Shown in pieces: positions 33,059-43,480 of a stretch of 64,000 nucleotides of DNA; within the stretch, counting starts at the first letter, position 1; every line of letters begins with the position of its first letter. The DNA lies in contig NW_006499751.1 in the NCBI RefSeq assembly GCF_000471905.2, forward strand, positions 1,440,824 through 1,504,823. The letters are read 5' to 3'. The stretch comes from Amborella trichopoda. Its lineage: Eukaryota > Streptophyta > Magnoliopsida > Amborellales > Amborellaceae. The notes under the pieces were generated by a model. It ran no database searches. It worked only from the letters and a program-made list of their open reading frames with translations, and had not been told where the DNA came from. The position numbers and the translations under genes are program-made.

Positions 33059-34330
33059 GTGCAGGTGCGTCCGGTCCCCAACATATCAATCGCAAGTCTC
33101 ATAAAGGACACCTCTTGCGATATTTCAAAATCCGTTGAAAATTCAAAACATGATAAAATTGATAATAATGAAAAAGAATTTTCAAAAATGGTGAACACTC
33201 AAAATAGCCCATTAGCAGTGCCTAATACCCAAGACGACGAATTGGATGACCAAGAAGAAGATCAAGAGAGCCAAGAGTCTAAAGAAATCCTTCAAACTGA
33301 GAAACTCACTTCTCATATTGAGCAATTCAAGAAGAGGTTCGATAGTGACCGAATAGCTATCATCGAAGAGACGATTGACGTAAACCTAGGAACTAAGAAG
33401 GACCTAAGGTTAACTAAGATTAGAACCTCCCTATCTCATGAGGAGCGGGAAAATATGATTTCCTTTCTCAAGGAATATCGTGATGTCTTCACCTTGTCAT
33501 ATGACGATATGCCAGGGTTAGATCCCACATTAGTGCAACATCACCTAATAATCTACGAAAGAGCAAAGACTGTAAGGCAGAAACTCTGACGTCAAAAGAC
33601 CCACCTTAAGCTCAAAATTAAGGAAGAAGTCGACAAATTGCTCAAGACGAAGTTTATTACCCTTGTTGATTACTTAGAATGGTTGGTCAACATAGTGGTC
33701 GTACCCAAGAAAGACGGGAGGATCTGAGTGTGTCTCGACTAACGAGACCTCAATAAGGCATGCCCAAAGGAAAATTTTCCATCACTAAACATAGATGCCT
33801 TAGTCAACAACACTGCGGGGCACGAGATGTTGTCATTCATGGATGGCTTCTCAGGCTACAACCAAATCCTCATTATAGAAGAATACCAAACTAAGACTTC
33901 ATGCATAATGCAATGGGGAACATACCGCTACCAAGTCATGCCTTTCGGCCTCAAAAATATAGGGGCAACTTATCAACGAGCAATGACTAGCATCTTTCAT
34001 GACTTAATGCACACCAGCATGGAAGATTATATCAATGACATCCTGGTTAAAGGCCAGGTTCGATCATCTCACCAACCTGAGAACCATTTTCAAAAGACTC
34101 CGGAACATCAACTCAAACTCAATCCACAGAAATGTGCCTTTGGAGTTGAATCCAGCAAATTATTATGCTATATAATAAGCTAAAGGGGCATTGAGGTGGA
34201 CTCGTCTAAAATATGAGTCATCACTGAAATATCCCCTCCTCGGAACATCAGAGAAATCTGTGGGTCGCATACAAGCCATAAGGTGTTTTATTTCATAACT
34301 GGCGGACAAGTGCGTGTTGTTCAATAGGCT
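33059..34330 (+). pseudogene. R6 reverse transcriptase
   Basis: One frame can be followed from 33059 to about 34210 with isolated stops. The N-terminal extension ends 'FLKEYRDVFTLSYDDM'. Fingers and palm include 'IVVVPKKDGRI', 'RDLNKACPKENFPSL', 'MLSFMDGFSGYNQI' and 'YRYQVMPFGLKNIGATYQRA' (split in type). The catalytic YxDD box reads Y-I-N-D (34028-34039), so the first of the two essential Asp residues is Asn (GAT to AAT type change). In-frame stops include TGA at 33587-33589, TGA in 'GRI*VCLD', TAA after 'VCLD', and TAA after 'YIIS' (34181-34183). Enzyme activity is not expected. Confidence 0.9.
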
Positions 34331-34710
34331 CTTAAAGAAGGATACCCCATTCATATGGGATAATGAATGTCAAGAAGCATTTGACCAAATCAAGGAGTAA
34401 CTCACCAAACCTTGTATCTTTAGTCCTCCTAGTCCAGATAAACTCATGTTCCTGTACATATCTGTGAAAGACAAGACCATGGGGGCAATGTTAGGACAAT
34501 ACGACGACCATGAAAAAGAACAAACAATATATTACATCAGCAAAACCATGGTGACTATGAGACAAGAAGCATTGCTTAACACTCATGTGGTCTATGCAAA
34601 AATTAAGACACTATGTCTTATCTCATATAGTCAAGCTCATTTAAAAAATAGACCCACTCAAGTGCCTATTGGAGATACCAGTCCTTAATGGACGTTTGGC
34701 GAAGTGAAGA
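34329..34710 (+). pseudogene. R6 first RNase H (degenerate)
   Basis: Following a frame change, 'LLKKDTPFIWDNECQEAFDQ' and, after a TAA, 'KLMFLYISVKDKTMGAMLGQ' and 'QTIYYISKTM' give the usual RNase H text after RT. Canonical catalytic acids are not clear, as expected for the degenerate copy that accompanies a second RNase H. Confidence 0.75.
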
Positions 34711-35330
34711 ATGTTATTGAGTGAGTTCAAGATCGAATATGTTACTCAAAAATCGATCAATGGACAAGCCATTGCTGAACACTTGGCTGAGCATGCACTG
34801 CTAGATAACACTCCCGTCCACACCGATCTCCCTGATGAAAACCTCTTCACAATCGAGGAATCAATTTGGGAGCTATACTTCGACGGTGCAAGGAACGAAT
34901 ATAGGTCAGGTATAGGAGTCATATTATGCTCACCCGAGAAGATTTTAATGCCAACAACTATCAGATTGAATTTCCCATGTACCAATAACATTGTCGAATA
35001 CGAAGCCTTGATAGCCAGGCTAGAGAATGCTATGGGAATGAAAATCTAGCAAATACGAGTGATTGGTGACTCCTTACTCGTTATAAACCAAGTTCAAGGG
35101 AAGGTGAAAGAAGAAAAGCTCAAACCCTATCAAGAAAAGGTGAAAAGGATGATCCCATATTTTAAGAAAATCACCTTTCAATATGTAACTAGGGAAAATA
35201 ATCGGTTCGCCGACACCCTTGCGACTATTGCTTCCATGGTTGATGTTCCTTTAGAAATCACCACGCTGCCATTCTACATAAGGAACAAACATGACCCTTC
35301 CCCACCAAGGATCGAAAAAGAAATAGAGCG
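34711..35330 (+). pseudogene. R6 second (archaeal-type) RNase H
   Basis: 'WELYFDGARNEYRSGIGVIL' (first Asp, about 34867-34926), 'NNIVEYEALIARLENAMGM' (Glu), 'IRVIGDSLLVINQVQG' (Asp) and 'ENNRFADTLATIAS' (last Asp) are all present, so the four catalytic acids are kept. One TAG at 35047-35049, in a position where Gln is expected, splits the domain. This second RNase H places R6 in the Tat/Ogre-type group. Confidence 0.85.
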
Positions 35331-36605
35331 AGAAAATGACAACGATGGGGAAGTGTCTCTCGTGGCTTCAGAAGCGCTAGTTAAGGCAAAACCACGGTTC
35401 CACAGTGTTCTGTCCCCATTGAAATATGAGTTATATCCTGAAGGAGCCACCAAAAATGATAAAGAAGCCCTTCGAAGGTTTTCTATGGGATTCTTAGTAA
35501 GAGGTGATGTCATGTTTAAGAAATCCTTCAATGACATCATTCTACGATCTCTAGATCAGCTAGAAATCAACCAAGTAGTGACAGAGTTACACAATAAAAT
35601 AGGTCATTCTGGGGCAGCCGCCTTAGCTCAGAAAATTAAGCGCCAAGGCTATTACTGGACCACCATGGCCGAAGATTATTGGAAGTTCGTTAAGAGGTGT
35701 CCCAAATGTCAACTTTATGGAGACCTCATCCATGCACCATCCGTACCACTCAACTCAACATGGCCCGTATGGTCCTTTGCCATGTGAGGTCTTGATATCA
35801 TCGGATTGATCTTACCAAAAGCCTCAAACGACCACCGTTTTATATTAACGGTTACAGAGTACTTCACAAAATGGGTAGAGGCCACATCATTTGTCAAAAT
35901 TGAAGGACAACATGTTGCTTATTTCATAAAGAACAACATTGTATTCAGATTCGGGGTTCTTGAGTCAATCATTACTGACAATGGATCCAACCTTAAAAAT
36001 GAAAAGGTCACCAAGGTAAGTAAAACGTTCGGGATACAAAAATTATCCACACCTTACTACCCTCAAGGAAATGGAATTTCAGAGGTCACGAACAAAGGAC
36101 TTTTCAGGGTTATAGAAAGAATAATAGAAGGTGGCAGAGAGTGGCACAAAAAGCTAAATGATGTGATATGCGCCTATCGGACAACCGAGAAGACTCTTAC
36201 TGGCATGACCTCATACTCATTGGTGTAAGCAGTGCTACCCATTGAAGTTGAGATACTGTCTCTTTGAGTGTTATTCACAAAAATTCAGATGAGGAACAAA
36301 AGATCGAAGCAGGAATGGTTGCCCTACAAGCAACACAAAATATCGTTGCTTACCAGTGTAGAATCGAGAGGACATATCAAAGAAAAGTTGTTCCTCAACA
36401 ATTCAGAGAAGGGGACATGGTACTCAAGAAAATTTTCCACACTCCTACAAATTCACACCCTTTAGGCAAGTTCAAACCTAATTGGGAGGGGCCACTCATG
36501 GCTACCCGAGTGCATGCAGGCAATTCTTACAAGATAAAAAATCAGGAGGGGTACGAACTCAACGACCCCATTAATGCGATGTATCTCGTAAAATACTACC
36601 CGTAA
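35331..36605 (+). pseudogene. R6 integrase
   Basis: The zinc-binding region is intact in pattern: 'ELHNKIGHSG' with two His, then 'RCPKCQ' with two Cys (35584-35715). The catalytic Asp residues lie at 35794-35796 ('LDIIG') and 35977-35979 ('TDNGSN') and the Glu at 36082-36084 ('SEVTNK'), so the triad is complete. The C-terminal domain includes 'FKPNWEGPLMATRVHAGNSY' (36470-36529). Interruptions are a TGA at 35785-35787, where Trp is expected, TAA at 36226-36228, TGA near 36265, and a frame change near 36235-36264. It is the best preserved integrase in the window but not complete. Confidence 0.9.
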
Positions 36606-37773
36606 CGGGCTCCAAAGTGTGGCAAAAACCTAAAAAGGTATCACAAAGAAAAATAAAATGGACGTGGTGAAAACCTTAAAAGGTATCATGGGTAAAGAAA
36701 AAAGAATAAAAAAATCTCCGATTCAAAACCTCAAGTACAAACAAGTACCTGCGAGTTACAACAGTATTGCATAAGAAAAACACTCAACTACAAATAAGTA
36801 CTTGCAAGTTCCAATAATATTGCATAAGCAGACCCTGAGGATGAAGACTCCTCCTAAATCTTGCAAGTTCCCAACATAACCAACTAAGAAAGATGTGGGA
36901 GGATGATATGAATCAAAACCAAAGTGACTTCGATGAACCCTGGAAGAACGTCGAGACTTCTTCAAGATGGAAGCCCGGTAAGAATCCAGAGAACTCTTCA
37001 TGGACCCGCGGAGCACAGAATGAAAGCTCCAAAGGTAAAAGGACAACTTCGAGACTTTTGAGTTCTCACGATCCCATAAGGAAATCCTTTCATCATCTTC
37101 GGGTAAAACATAATAGAGAAAAGGTCCACCAAAGGGTCCACAGGTGGAAAAATTGTAGGGCCCGTCCCTTTTGAAAATGCTTTTTCAATTTGATTGTTAA
37201 AACTGTCCATGTACAAAACCCTTTTAGAAAGGACTTCCTCCATCACTATAAGAGGTTAAACTGTTAGTCATATGGCCTCGCTCTCGAAGCCAACTTTCTA
37301 TGCCTGTTATGAGAGCTTGAAACTAATCAGGCACTCTATGATTATATGCGTATAACTACCAACTACCACATATAGGAGATGGGTGAACCTCGCTAATGAT
37401 GCTAGTAGCTAGTCGGAGAGCGCTTTTCTCTCGACTAGATCCCCTGAGGCAAGCTCATCCTTATGTGTGCGTACGATGACCCAATAGCCAAAAATTCGAG
37501 ACAAAAACCCTACAACCAAGGGACTGAATGTGTAGGAATTCAGATTGAAAAGTGTGTGTAAAGAAAGTGTTCCACTATGCTTCAGCAAATAAAACCACAC
37601 ATTTACTGATGAGTAAGAACCCCCCAACAGGGGCAAGTTGAACAAGGACTCCCCAACAGGAATAAAAAAAAAAAAGTTTTTCAAACTCCCCATAATAAGG
37701 GCAAAGTTGAAAAAGACCTCCCAACAGGGACAACAAGGAGGAAAAAAGAATAAAAAAAAAATTCCTTTTCTTA
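36606..37773 (+). mobile_element. R6 3' region, part 1 (non-coding, short tandem repeats)
   Basis: No plus-strand gene is seen. Two 'aaaaccttaaaaggtatca' units lie at 36627-36690, and two units of about 57 bp with 'agtac(c/t)tgc(g/a)agtt' and 'tattgcataag' at 36740-36830. Two units of about 60 bp with 'ggcaa(a)gttgaa' and 'cc(t/c)cccaacagg' lie at 37619-37735. A minus-strand frame of 147 codons (37409-37852) runs through these repeats and is not credible as a gene. Confidence 0.6.
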
Positions 37774-37885
37774 GGGCGACACTACTGGTGTCGCCCAGCC
37801 TGTTGAGTGACACTACTGTTGTCGCCCGACCTGTGAGGGCGACACCATCCATGTTACCCGAGTGACACCACCCTTGTCGCCCAAC
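37774..37885. repeat. Cluster of four GGGCGACAC hairpin units
   Basis: The first unit is GGGCGACAC (37774-37782), five bases, GTGTCGCCC (37788-37796), a perfect 9-bp inverted repeat. Three more degenerate units follow at about 30-bp spacing. The same unit recurs at 40160-40760 and in the 3' LTR (42359-42830). Confidence 0.85.
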
Positions 37886-38178
37886 ACCTTTTAAAGATAA
37901 AAAATAAAGAAAATTTTGAGAAAAATAAAGGGGATTCTACAATCACAGAAGATCAATCAGAATAAAAAATAAAATTTTGGGTATCTCAAAACTCTGATTT
38001 TATTCATCCAATGAAAATGGATTTATTACATGCATTCAAGCAATAAAATTTGGTCCCGAGACCAAAATTTCTACTGTCCTAACAGACTTCAATAAAACTA
38101 CTAAAAAATAATGGTGATCATGAGCTCAACTTATTCATGCCAAGAAAAAAAAAAGAGAAGAAGAGAAAAACTCTTTGA

Positions 38179-39871
38179 CTAATCAGTCTTCGGCTTCCGA
38201 TCAATATCCTTCCCCTTGAGTTTCACCATGAACGATGCCCAACGAGCCAATTCAACTTCAGCATCTTCAAAACTATTGTCTGAAACATCCTCATTTGATT
38301 TACCCTGCTTATTTGAAGAAGAGGCATCGTCTTCTCGAGAAGACACGAGATCTTGAGCAGGGGTAGAACGTTCATCACAGAGTCTTGAGAACTTTGGGCA
38401 CAGCGGAAGAGGGGAAGCATGGTGCCACCAAGAATCCTAGTTGGAGGTGGTCGTGGGCTTGTCTTGCTTGACCAACCCCTCACTAGAAGAATACTTCTTC
38501 CCCTTCCACGACAAATCTTCCTTGACCAGAAAGGTAGAAGAGTTTCGTCGAAGAGGAAACATAGGGTGGCGATCGATCGCTTCTCCAGGAGAAGTATAAT
38601 ACTGAATATGGCGAAACTGGTGAAGTACCCTTTGAGGGAAATACCCCTCTGTGAAGTACTGCCCCATTAGAATAAGACATGAATGCCCCATAGCAAGCAG
38701 AAACAGGGTCACATTCTTAAGACCCCTGATCAGCCAATCAAAGGATGACAACTCGTCCAAAACTTGGTGATAATAATTGACATCTCGAGGTCCGATGGAG
38801 TCATTGACATACGCCAGTCCCAGGGTAGCAAATATAGCCGTCGTTGATCGAGGAGGATGAAAAATTGCAATGTGTTCATAGGCTGAAATCTATAGAAAAC
38901 AGAAGCCAAAATCACCCCAATAGGTCACAAAATAACAACACAACCTCGGAACCACCCAAGACAAAATAACAACACACCACCAGTGTCGCCCAACTCCGCG
39001 CCTTCCGGATCGATTCGGGCATTTCCAGTGACTTTTTATGACAAAAATATGGGATCCACAGACCAAAAACAAAAGAAAAACTGAGTTGCAGGGGAAAAAA
39101 TAAAATAAAATTGAGTTTGACAATATATCTGCAAAATCAAGATCCTGCCCTCGATGAATAGGTTGCCTCGCATGACCCGATAGTGAACAATGGTTTTACC
39201 TGCTCTCTCCCAGAAGGCATTGGCTAAAGGAGGAAGAGAACTATGAACCATCTTACGATCTCGAAAAAAGATCAGATCCTAATAGCACAAAAAGGAAAAT
39301 AGGGATCTGTTCGGTGGCTCGAGACTGCTCTCGATTCCAGACTAGCAACTCCATATCGACCCACTGACCGCATGAAGAGTAGGCCACCCTCAATAGCCAC
39401 GCACCCATGATGGAATGATCATCGGTGGCAGTAAAAGATTGATATGCAATCCTGGCCAAGCTCAAGCCAGAAAGTTGGCGTTGTCTCTCCCGTAGGAAGG
39501 AAGAAGGTGTTTGTTTGATAGTTGAAGCTCTCAACAAGAGCCTCGGGGAGCGGAAAGTTCACATGGTAAGAGGCCATGTTCAAGATACCTATCATCAAAA
39601 CTGAAGCCAAAAAGGCCATGAGCTCAAGCCATTAGTGAGCGGAAAGAAACCAATCCTTGGACCAGGGCCCGATTACAGGGAAGCCTTTGACACGCCAAGG
39701 AAATTCACCAGATCGAAGGCCCTTCGAGATATAAGCGGGCAGACCTTCAGGGAAGTGCCTAACCTTAGAAAACAAAGGAAGAACCTCCTCCTCTCCTCCA
39801 TTATCAGCCCACTCAAAAACCTTCCCTTTGCCCTTGGAAATAACATCGTCCTTCCTAAGAGCGATGAAAGC
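38179..39871 (-). pseudogene. Antisense plant mobile domain (PMD) gene with one intron, inside R6
   Basis: On the minus strand two exons can be followed: 39871 to 39122 and 38882 to 38179, with a GT-AG intron (39121-38883). Exon 1 shows 'ALVESFNYQTNTFFLPTGE' and 'IPIFLFVLLGSDLF'. Exon 2 shows 'YEHIAIFHPPR', 'YFPQRVLHQFRHIQ' and an acidic C-terminal tail ending at TAG (38179-38181). These match the order of motifs in the aminotransferase-like plant mobile domain family, found in plant proteins and as extra ORFs in some transposons. Damage is one TAA (39632-39634), one-base shifts near 39466 and 39270, and one TAG (38437-38439). A strong acceptor pattern at 39872-39876 suggests a further upstream exon. 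Length without introns is about 480 codons. It lies opposite to pol, between integrase and 3' LTR, where Tat elements are known to carry antisense ORFs. Whether it was expressed is not known. Confidence 0.8.
38883..39121 (-). other. Intron of the antisense PMD gene
   Basis: 239 bp bounded by GTCAAA and a pyrimidine-containing acceptor ending TTTCAG. Removing it joins 'ILQIY' to 'YEHIAIF' in frame through a split codon, as expected for the domain. It contains one hairpin unit of the GGGCGACAC family (about 38970-38995). Confidence 0.65.
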
Positions 39872-39876
39872 CTAAG

Positions 39877-40155
39877 AGTGAGGACAAGAAAAATCAGTAA
39901 GCTCAGAGGGAAGATGATGAAGAAGGAAGAAGATGAAGATGGGAAAAAGAAAGAAGAGCTTGAAGGATGAAAGGAGAATGGCAACGAGGGGATTTTATGG
40001 AAAATAGGAAATCTCGCCCAAAACCCGTCTTGCAGGTTTCCATTTCGGTCAATAGGAGGTTTGAGCAACCCCAAGACTTACCAAAACAAGAATTTCAAAA
40101 TTTGGAGGTCGATGGTCTGCGCGATGTCACTGGTGTCTCCCAAATCTGTACACCA
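39877..40155 (-). other. Possible upstream intron or first exon of the PMD gene
   Basis: Read on the minus strand, a pyrimidine-rich tract ('cttcatcttcttccttcttc') runs up to CTTAG at 39876-39872, a typical intron 3' end. A frame starting at ATG 40074 gives a Phe/Ser-rich string that is mostly this tract, so no first exon can be named. No other gene is seen. Confidence 0.4.
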
Positions 40156-40159
40156 TTCT

Positions 40160-40324
40160 GGGCGACACTACTCGTGTCGCCCGGGTGACACCACTGGTGT
40201 TGCCCAAACTTCGTAAAAAAACTAAAAAAAAGACCCTTGCTTAATTTCCAAGACATTTAAAAAAAAAATTATGGGCGACACACCTGGTGTCGCTTAGTAA
40301 AAAACGCTTAACACTAAAAACAAA

Positions 40325-40355
<31 letters not shown>

Positions 40356-40760
40356 GGGCAACACACCTAGTGTTGCCCAGCTAAAAAGAAAAAAAATTTC
40401 AATGGGCGACACACTTAGTGTCTCCCAGCCAAAACACAATAAAAAAAAATAAAAAATAAAAATTTCTATGAGCAACACACCTTGTGTAGCCTAGGCAAAA
40501 ACACTTAATAAAAAAATAAAAAAAAATAAAAGACAAATTCTGGGGGCGACACAACTGGTGTCGCCTTGACAAAAAAAAACACTTAAAAAAAAAAAACAAA
40601 TTTAGGGACGACACCACGCGTGTTGCTTAGACTGTGTGGGCGACACCACCAGTGTCGACCAAATGTTTTTGCATAAGAGCCCTTTTCTATGGTGACACGC
40701 CTAGTGTCGCCCTACCAAAATCCATTTCTATGGCAACATGCCTCATGTCGCCCATCCAAA
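40160..40760. repeat. Main array of GGGCGACAC hairpin units
   Basis: About eleven units, spaced 30-70 bp and separated by A-rich DNA. Examples are a perfect pair at 40160-40168 and 40174-40182, and GGGCAACAC with GTGTTGCCC near 40356-40378, where both arms changed together. Others keep most pairs with CATG-type arm ends (40732-40752). Frames across it on either strand only translate the repeat. Confidence 0.85.
40331..40355. repeat. (TA)n microsatellite
   Basis: About 12 TA units between two hairpin units of the array. Confidence 0.95.
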
Positions 40761-40879
40761 GCACTTCAAAACTATGTTTTTCATAAAATTTTCTTGTGTA
40801 AGTCAATTTTTTCAAAGGATTTTGAAATATTTTTAGATGGCTTTTCAAATGCTCCTCGGTGGCATGAGCTTAAACTGCC

Positions 40880-41345
40880 AACCAAGATTCAAAAAACATC
40901 AAACTCGTGCGACGTAAAAGAGCCAAACAAGAAAACGTCAACCTTATGAGGGGTAAAAGAGCCGAGACAGGAAAAACATCAAACTCGTGTGACGTAAAAG
41001 AGCCGAGACAGGTAACATCTAGCCCCGTATGGCGTAAAAGGTCGGGTGTATTCTGTCTAGCCCCATATGATGTAAAAGCGTCGGGTGTATTCCATCTAGC
41101 CCCGTATGATTTAAAAGGGTCGCGTGTATTCCATTTATCCCCATATGATGTAAAAGGTCGGATGTATCTAGTTCAACATCATACTTAAGCGACGTAAAAG
41201 AGCCTAGGCAGATAACATTTAGCCCCGTATGACATAAAAGGTCGGGTGTATACCGTCTAGCCCTGTATGACATAAAAGGGTCGGGTGTATTCCGTCTAGC
41301 CCCATGTGTCGTAAAAGGGTCGAGTATATGGTCCATCGCTGCATG
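40880..41345 (+). repeat. Tandem array with (T/C)GACGTAAAAG core
   Basis: About ten units of 35-60 bp. The core is 'gacgtaaaag', later 'ccccgtatga(c/t)(g/a)taaaagggtcgggtgtattcc'. Cores fall near 40911, 40946, 40990, 41030, 41070, 41108, 41147, 41193, 41231, 41272 and 41309. R8 has a related array (57060-57720). There is no coding potential beyond the repeat. Confidence 0.8.
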
Positions 41346-42036
41346 ACGCTAAACTGCTTAGAGGGCTCTTTCGTTGCATGAGTTAAAACTGCTAACCAAC
41401 CCTGTTTTTCAAATTATCTTTCTCTTTTTAAAATTTTCAATATATGTCTTGTGTTTTCAAAAACTTTACTTTCTTTGTTAAAATCATGACCTGTCCAAGC
41501 TCTGGGTTCTATTTTAAAATTCCCCCTTGTTTTCAAAATTTCTAAAAAAGACTTTTAAAAACGAAGGAGCTTGGACACCCGTATATGATGATTATTGCGT
41601 CGCCGCGATTACCACGTTGCTACCTCGTCTCTCTCTTCGGAATTGGCCAAACAAGTCTCTTCCTATAGAAAGCCTTTTCTAATAGAAAGCCTTAGGTAAC
41701 CCTAAGGAAATCAAAGATGATGCCAAGATTAAAGAATTTCAAATTGTAAAACCCCTGAAGTTAAGTGGCATGGCCAGAAAATCCAACTCGAGTTTCAAGC
41801 TTGTGTAACTCATCGACATCTCACGTCGAAAACGGTAGGATGAAAATGCCCTAGATGGGTGAGCTCGGGAGCACAATGACTTGGAGGGATTAATTGGTGC
41901 ACCTTATGACCACCTAACATCAAGATGAAATTTAAAATGTCTGCATTATCTTTGACATTCACCTTCCCCTCAAAGGACAGGGAACGCCAAAGTGTCTACT
42001 TCTTTGCCACTCACTTGTCCCTTGAAGGACAGGGAG
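41346..42036 (+). mobile_element. R6 3' region, last part
   Basis: About 0.7 kb without a gene. It contains two copies of a 'cc(c/t)tcaa(a/g)gacaggga' word (41970 and 42018), the second just before the polypurine-like tract. Nothing else is recognised. Confidence 0.5.
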
Positions 42037-42053
42037 TGTCACAGAGGGACAAC
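42037..42053 (+). other. Polypurine-tract-like site of R6
   Basis: 'cacagagggacaac' directly before TGTAGACACC. Position and purine content fit a plus-strand primer site. Confidence 0.5.
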
Positions 42054-43480
42054 TGTAGACACCCCATTTTAAATTTGGCAAATTCTGTGGTTTCTTGAAC
42101 CCTTAAGACCGCATTATCCTTTTAAACCCAAATCCATAGTCTGCACAGCCTATCCCGTGACCCAAAAGCATTTTGCTTACCTAGAACCCTACAGATACCA
42201 TGTTTGATTCAAAATCTTGCAGACACCCTGTTTTATTAAGAAAATCATTAAAAATAATAAAAAAAATCGTTTTTGACCCAAATTTTCTCTGAGATCTTCA
42301 AAAGAGGCTGAGGGACACACCTAAACTAAAAATTTCCAGTTTAGGTCAGTTTTGGCTTGAGCGACACACCCAGTGTTGCCCAACCTAGATTGGGCGACAT
42401 GCTTCGTGCTGCCCACACTGGGAACCACACCCAATGTCGCTCGGGTGACACACTGTGTGTCGCCCAACCCTGTTTGACCCGAAATCTTTATTGTTTGGTA
42501 GGACAACCCAAGATCAGTGCTGAGTCGGAATCTACCATTTTGGGTAAATCTAGTCTAGGCGACACACCTCGTGTGTGTCGCCCAGCCTAGACATACTCAA
42601 ATTGGACAATTTTTTATAGGCAACATCTTGATAGCCCTAACATCTGCCCTTCACTGGAAATTTTCAGTTTCGAGCAGTCTTGACTTGGGAAACACACAAT
42701 GTGTTGCCCAGCTTTGACAGCTCAAAACAGCAGTTTCCGCATGCCATAGGTCCCCCCAACTATTTTAGGTCAGATTTCTTGAATTTGACCAATTTTGGCT
42801 GAGCGACACACCTAGCGTCGCCTAGACTCACGACCCCCAAAATGGCAAATTCTGGCTGGTAATTTGCTGGTGATGGTAAGTTCCCTTTTTGGGTTAATTT
42901 CGAATCTATGAAAATGAAAATTTTTGGCTTCATGGGGAGAGAGGAGGAAAAAGATTGAAACCCTAGCCCCTTGACCTCTTAACTTCGTGAGCATATGAAA
43001 CCCTAAGCTGAAAAGCCCTAACCCTAAGCCTGAGAAACCTTTACCTAGACCTAGGGAACCCTAGTTCTAAACCATCCTTAGGGCACAACAACCCTTTAAA
43101 ATCAGAGATCTTATGGTCAACTTCTGAGTCAGAGAGACAAAGAGGACGTCGGTTCTGATACGGGCGATCCCTCAAAGTCTCGACGGTCCCGGGCCATCCG
43201 GCTTGATTTGGTATTTTTCTCTTACCCTTTCTTTCTTCTTCTTCTTACTATTTTTATTTCATTTTGATTAATTTTGTTCAATTTACTGCTTTGAACTCGT
43301 GTTTTAATGTTTTGGATCATGCTGGCTCTACCACAGACCTCAAAGCAGATCTGTTCATTTTTTGGCAGATCTGGATCGATTTGTCACACTTTCTCTATCA
43401 CATTATTTTTATCAGTTTAAGGTGTTAAAATCCGATAGATCTTCGTCAAAATATCTATCCGTTTTCATTGTAAACAGACA
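42054..43480 (+). repeat. Family II LTR (3' LTR of R6)
   Basis: The LTR starts TGTAGACACC like the copy at 11024. Shared blocks can be followed to about 43400 ('ccctag' blocks, 'gctggctctacca', 'cagatctg'). Between 42359 and 42830 it carries six to seven GGGCGACAC-type hairpin units that the copy at 11024 lacks. The end is not fixed, because no primer site or second boundary is visible; 43480 is a guess from loss of similarity. Confidence 0.7.
42359..42830. repeat. Hairpin units inside the R6 LTR
   Basis: Units near 42359, 42390, 42423, 42444, 42558, 42688 and 42801 share the arms gcgacac and gtgtcgc. Presence in both LTR and 3' region of one element, but not in the other family II LTR, points to spread within the element. 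Confidence 0.75.

Noticed and set aside
37409..37852. Minus-strand 147-codon frame in the R6 3' region
   Set aside because: It crosses several tandem repeats and hairpin units, has low-complexity Phe runs, and is out of line with the PMD gene motifs.
40399..40617. Minus-strand frame with 'LGYTRCVAH' repeats
   Set aside because: A translation of the hairpin array with A-rich spacers.
37774..42830. Regularly spaced palindromic repeats considered as a CRISPR-like array
   Set aside because: Spacers are A-rich and variable in length, units are degenerate, and the setting is a plant retrotransposon.
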